Part shown: piece after piece, positions 59,996 to 64,000 of the stretch | Position numbering within the stretch: the first letter of the stretch is position 1 | Layout: every line of letters starts with the position of its first letter | From: Alnus glutinosa | Lineage: Eukaryota > Streptophyta > Magnoliopsida > Fagales > Betulaceae | Reading direction: 5' to 3' | Assembly (NCBI RefSeq): GCF_958979055.1 | Contig: NC_084886.1 | Span: 6,710,154 to 6,774,153 of the forward strand | DNA: 64,000 nucleotides | The notes under the pieces: model-generated | Told to the model about the DNA's origin: nothing | Seen by the model: the letters and a program-made list of their open reading frames with translations, nothing else | Databases searched by the model: none | Program-made: the position numbers and the translations under genes

Positions 59996-61840
59996 GTTCC
60001 TCATTGCCTTTGCATTTGTGGTAGCTATTCATACTGATGATTAAAAATAAGAATTTGGTTTAACATTTTATTGGTTTTCACAACTACGTGAATTTTAATA
60101 TATTTAACCACTCACAATAGTACGGGACTTTGTAGTATAGTACTAAGGAGGGTATCGTACCACAAGGATTGGAAAGGTTGTTTTAAGTTATGAAATACTT
60201 AAGACGTTACTTAATTTAATTAGAAAAAAGATGAATTGTTTTGTTTTATCACTAAGCTAAACAAGTAAAAATAGAGAGTTTAAGAACAAGGAAAATATAG
60301 GGCATTGATTTCACTCAATCCTCATACACATGGCATACTATATTCCTCCCGAATTTCCTTCACAAGTGTAATACGAGCGCGTAATGATTGTCAATCACAC
60401 GACGACCTCAACATGAATTTACTTTAGTTAAAGACAATGATAATCCATCTATTTATACAAAAGTCATTCAACTAATAACTAGGGAGTCTAGGGTTGAATG
60501 ATTTATGCTTCCTAGTATGGACTATAAGGCCTATTAATAAGCATACACATCTATGGAAAAAGCATAAACCATCTTAGTTTAACACATAATCTCCACATAA
60601 ACTTATATTAGAATGGAAAAAAAAAAAACATTTAAGCAATAATTAAACTAAAAAGAGTGTGGAGTAATATGTGTTTCCTAGCATGAGTTATCAAATTCAC
60701 ATAAATTGTGTCATAAATACCATTACACACCCATCTTAGGCTATGTAATCATTACACTTGTATGGAAATCCAAGAACAACAGAATCAACCCATGACACTT
60801 AGAAAGAGTTTATCAACACCCTACAATTAAATTAGCTACTCATGGAGTTATGGGATTCTCTTATAGAAGAAGAAGAAGAACCCATTCCTCTAAGAGATAT
60901 AAAAACTATAACCACCACTAACAAGAGGTACAACAACTAACTTTAGTAAATGAATCTAACTTAACACATAAAAATACTCAAAAACAAGCTTTAAAGGAAA
61001 TAAAATCTAAGAAGAATACTAAAGAACAAGCTATGAGCTCTGGAATCTAAGGATTCTAGAGTTATATTCAACATAAAATAACACAAACAAGAGAAAGAAG
61101 AAAGAAAGAAGTGCTGGAAAGTGTAAAGAATATTTGCATTAACTAAATTTCAAGTTTACTTTACTAAAAACGAATTTAGAATAAGTTATAACATTAACAT
61201 ACCTTGAAGCTAAGCTCTCTGGAAAACATGAAGGAAATGGTGCATCACATGAAGCACAAAAAAGACTAAAAGGAAAAATAATAACTAAAACTCTCTACTG
61301 CTTTCACTCTCACGTCCATCCTCTATTTATGGAGGATTTGGTACAAAAAACTAAGCTCAAACAATCACTCTCAGCCGCACAAAATGATGGTGACAACTTC
61401 TGATTAGAATCGCACAACTTGAGGATGAATTTGAGCCACACAAAAAGCTGCCGACATCTGAAGATCTTTCTGAAATATCCGAAGTCGATCGATCGATTTA
61501 TTTTGCCTTAAAGATTTCGATCGATCGAATGTAGACGATCGATTTTTCACTCAAGGAAATTTTGATCGATCGAATATACTTGATCGATTTTCCTCTTCTA
61601 GGCAGGAGCACTTGAACTTCACATGTCTTCATTAGGCTTAACTTATTGATTTTTTTCTTGTTTTCAATTAAGACCTAAAAAAGAGATGAAACACTAAAAC
61701 ATAAACACATTATTTAATAACACAAACTAGGGTTTAATATATGTAAATTAAGGTGCTTTAAATGTAAACATTCAACGCTTATCGATTTGTTTAAAATCTC
61801 ACAACAACTTCCTCATTGCCTTTGCATTTGTTGAAGCATT
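59996..61840. mobile_element. unclassified 1.8-kb insertion between direct repeats
   Basis: The string TTCCTCATTGCCTTTGCATT followed by TGT occurs at both ends (59997-60019 and 61809-61831). Between them lies non-coding DNA with a GTACGGGACTTTGTAGTATAG and AGGAGGGTATCGTACCACAA region, wording I associate with dispersed plant repeats, then long AT-rich sequence and a cluster of TCGATCGA palindromes (61485-61585). No protein is recognisable. The direct repeats could be a long target duplication or remnants of an ectopic duplication. Confidence 0.45.
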
Positions 61841-63640
61841 TAATGGCTTTTTTTTTTTATTTATTTAATGTCAATTTTTATGGGAAAATTTGCCTATTAT
61901 GTTTTCATGGTCCTATTTCAAGTCAAATGAGGACTCATATTTTTGGGAACAGAGTTCATCTAAATTAGGTCGGAAGAGTTTGGTCTATAAAATTGCTGTG
62001 CTTTTTTTAATAGCAATAAAAGAAATTTTTTATTTAAAAACCATGTACTTCTTATATTCTATTAAAAAATATGTATTTCTAACATGTTAAGAAATATATG
62101 ACAATTTTATAAATCCAGATTGAAAAAAACTCAATAGAAAAACTGTTGGTATTTGCACCCTTTGTTCTACTCTAATATTTTATTTTATTTTTCCTGAAAG
62201 TCCGATCCAAGGAGCAGAATAATCAACGATCGGCTCCATTTTTACTCCCGTTTATGTTTTGTGATTGGGTTGATTACGATTGCTTCTTCTATATATAATA
62301 GCCAAGGAGGCAGCTCTCACTGTCGAAAGCTTAGGATGCTCTACTCAGACATAATTCTAATCAATGCTCTATGGAAGACCTTATGTCTAGGGTCCCAGCT
62401 TTCTTTTTGTCTCCTGGGCAATCAAAAGTATTTTTTCACATGTAGGGACCCTGCAAGATTATCAACCTAGTCCTTGGAAAACTCTAACCAGCGAAGAACC
62501 GCTTTAAAACGGAAGAAGCAGCAATGTCTACTTCATTTTTCAAAAATTATATTTCTTGTTCATTTGAAGAACCGTAGGACTCCATAGTAATGTAATTTGA
62601 GAAATCCTAGACCTCCCAATCAAATGCCAAATGTTTGAGAATATTATATTTCTGACCTTTTATTAATGAACATAGAGTGCGGTTTACAAAAAGAATTGAA
62701 ATAAAAATAAACATGTTTGTCCTTGAAACTCCTAATAGTATATAACTCTATTCCTAATAACATTCTTAATAATAAATAGTTCTAATTCTAATAAGATAAT
62801 AGTCCTATGTCCATGCAACTTCTTCCTTCTTATCTCTACATTCCTCAGGTTTGCAGCTTCACACGCGGCTCATGCTTCTTACATCCACGTAGGTCCGTAA
62901 CACAATTACAATGAGATTAGTGGCAGATACAATATTTCCTCGCCCTCGGTTAAGAGAGTGCCTTGCTGTTTTTCAAGAGGGAGCCATCAACAGACTAAGA
63001 TATTGTTTCACTTTTTCATGCAAAATAGGGAGCAGTTGGATTGGAGCGCAAAAGGTCTCAAGTACAGTGTCCAAAATATCTGAAGTGCCTCTAGTGTGGC
63101 CCATCTGAAATTTCAAACAAATAAAGGGATAATGTAAATGAACTAATGGGTTACAGGACATGTTTTTTCCTTTTCTTTTTTGGAGGAGAGGCTTTGCCCA
63201 TTCAAAGACTACATAATTTTCTTAAATCATGGTTTTAAAATGCAAAATAATTAAACAGTGAATCAGGCTTCAGTCTAAACAGAGTAACATATGTTGCAGG
63301 ATCTTGATGTAGGAAATAACGAGACGATTAAATAAGATGGCCAGCAAGCTAAAGAGCATCTTTTACATATGCAAACAAGTAGTTGTAAAGTCGATGATAT
63401 CAGAATATTTTTATCGGTCATTACCTTCATTGCACAGCATATCATGGACAGTCAATTCCTACTAGAACTTCCAGCAGACACTGATCTTATGTAGCTGTCA
63501 TCAACTTCGTGTATGAATATTTGAGGAGGCTCTTCTCTGTTACAGGCAAAGTGCACATGGAAAATATTAATCCCTTAAGCCTAGGTCACAAGACAATGTT
63601 TTCATGTTGACTACTCTTGCATATTCCTAATATACTTGTC
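61841..63640. other. spacer, no gene seen
   Basis: No supported gene. The part at about 62650-62900 (ACCTTTTATTAATGAACATA, GTATATAACTCTATTCC) resembles antisense LTR leader sequence but lacks a partner. Short frames at 62911-63108 and elsewhere show no known motif. Confidence 0.4.
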
Positions 63641-63978
63641 AGTTAGATCATGTAACCATGCAATTGTAGAATATTGTAATAAGGTGTAAATGAAAGAGAG
63701 TATAGTGGAAGAGGAGGAAGGAAAGACACAAGAATTTTTGGGTCGTTCAGCGTTAGAGGCCTATGTCTACCACTAGGAAATTTTCCTGGGTGCTAAATTT
63801 TGCTCTTATTGTCTTGGATTTCTTTACAATACAGATGACTCCTTTTTATAGGAGAAATGTTGTAGGTGGAGTGAATACAAATAAGGTAATCAAATTATTT
63901 GATTACCATCAAACAACTATGGTAAATACATTGATAAGGAAAATATCAAACCGAATATGGCAATCCTATATTCTAACA
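63640..63978 (-). repeat. copia-type LTR (minus strand)
   Basis: On the minus strand it begins TGTTAGAATATAGGATTGCC (63978 downward), has a promoter-like CCTATAAAAAGGAGTC near 63842-63857, then a transcribed-leader-like region and a pyrimidine-rich stretch TCTTTCCTTCCTCCTCTTCC ending near GGTTACATGATC. This is the usual layout of a plant copia LTR. The window ends 22 bases after it, so a solo LTR and the end of a full element cannot be told apart. Confidence 0.55.
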
Positions 63979-64000
63979 GCAATCAATATGCCATTACAAG

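Noticed and set aside
1..64000. CRISPR arrays, bacterial operons or a biosynthetic gene cluster.
   Set aside because: All genes are intron-containing plant nuclear genes of unrelated function; there are no spaced identical repeats or co-directional pathway genes.

Overview
The window is nuclear DNA from a flowering plant, most likely a eudicot and possibly woody; the species cannot be named from sequence alone. The evidence is GT-AG introns in every gene, plant-type gene families (group I WRKY factor, plant DHHC S-acyltransferase, EDR2-C protein, isopentenyl phosphate kinase, eIF5A), and AT-rich spacers full of plant LTR elements, SINEs and MITEs. I could assemble five complete genes exon by exon. 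Reading phase agrees across every junction, and each total length suits its family.

Layout, left to right. At 1-513 lies the end of an old Ty1/copia element. A separate LTR retrotransposon (514-5146, minus strand) is inserted there. It has 297-bp LTRs, a tRNA-Met primer site and no retroviral-type genes. Its interior is a patchwork of host-gene pieces (YSL metal transporter, CCCH zinc finger, PPR protein). At 5806-12190 (minus) is a nine-exon DHHC palmitoyltransferase. From 12.2 to 22.9 kb there is no host gene: repeats include a LINE RNase H fragment, SINE-like copies, an LTR-like block and microsatellites. At 25729-30163 (plus) is a nine-exon EDR2-C (DUF1336) gene with probable 5' untranslated exons from about 23 kb.

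At 30549-35592 (minus) is a decayed Ty3/gypsy element with another sequence nested in its left LTR. At 36388-39535 (minus) is a four-exon group I WRKY gene close to WRKY3/WRKY4. From 39.6 to 50.6 kb is a repeat-rich spacer holding a non-autonomous hAT-like element, MITEs, a 369-bp foldback element carrying four CACGTG boxes, and remnants of an unknown repeat-borne ORF. At 50632-56787 (plus) is a twelve-exon isopentenyl phosphate kinase gene. It converges on the five-exon eIF5A gene at 57892-59603 (minus). The last 4 kb holds an unclassified 1.8-kb insertion-like block between direct repeats, and a copia-type LTR at the right edge.

The five host genes are unrelated housekeeping, signalling and metabolic genes, as is usual in plants; there is no operon or pathway cluster. 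I saw no convincing new multi-gene system. The most unusual object is the gene-fragment-carrying LTR element at the left end. The next most notable are the G-box foldback element and the SINE-like copies that share a 3' module.
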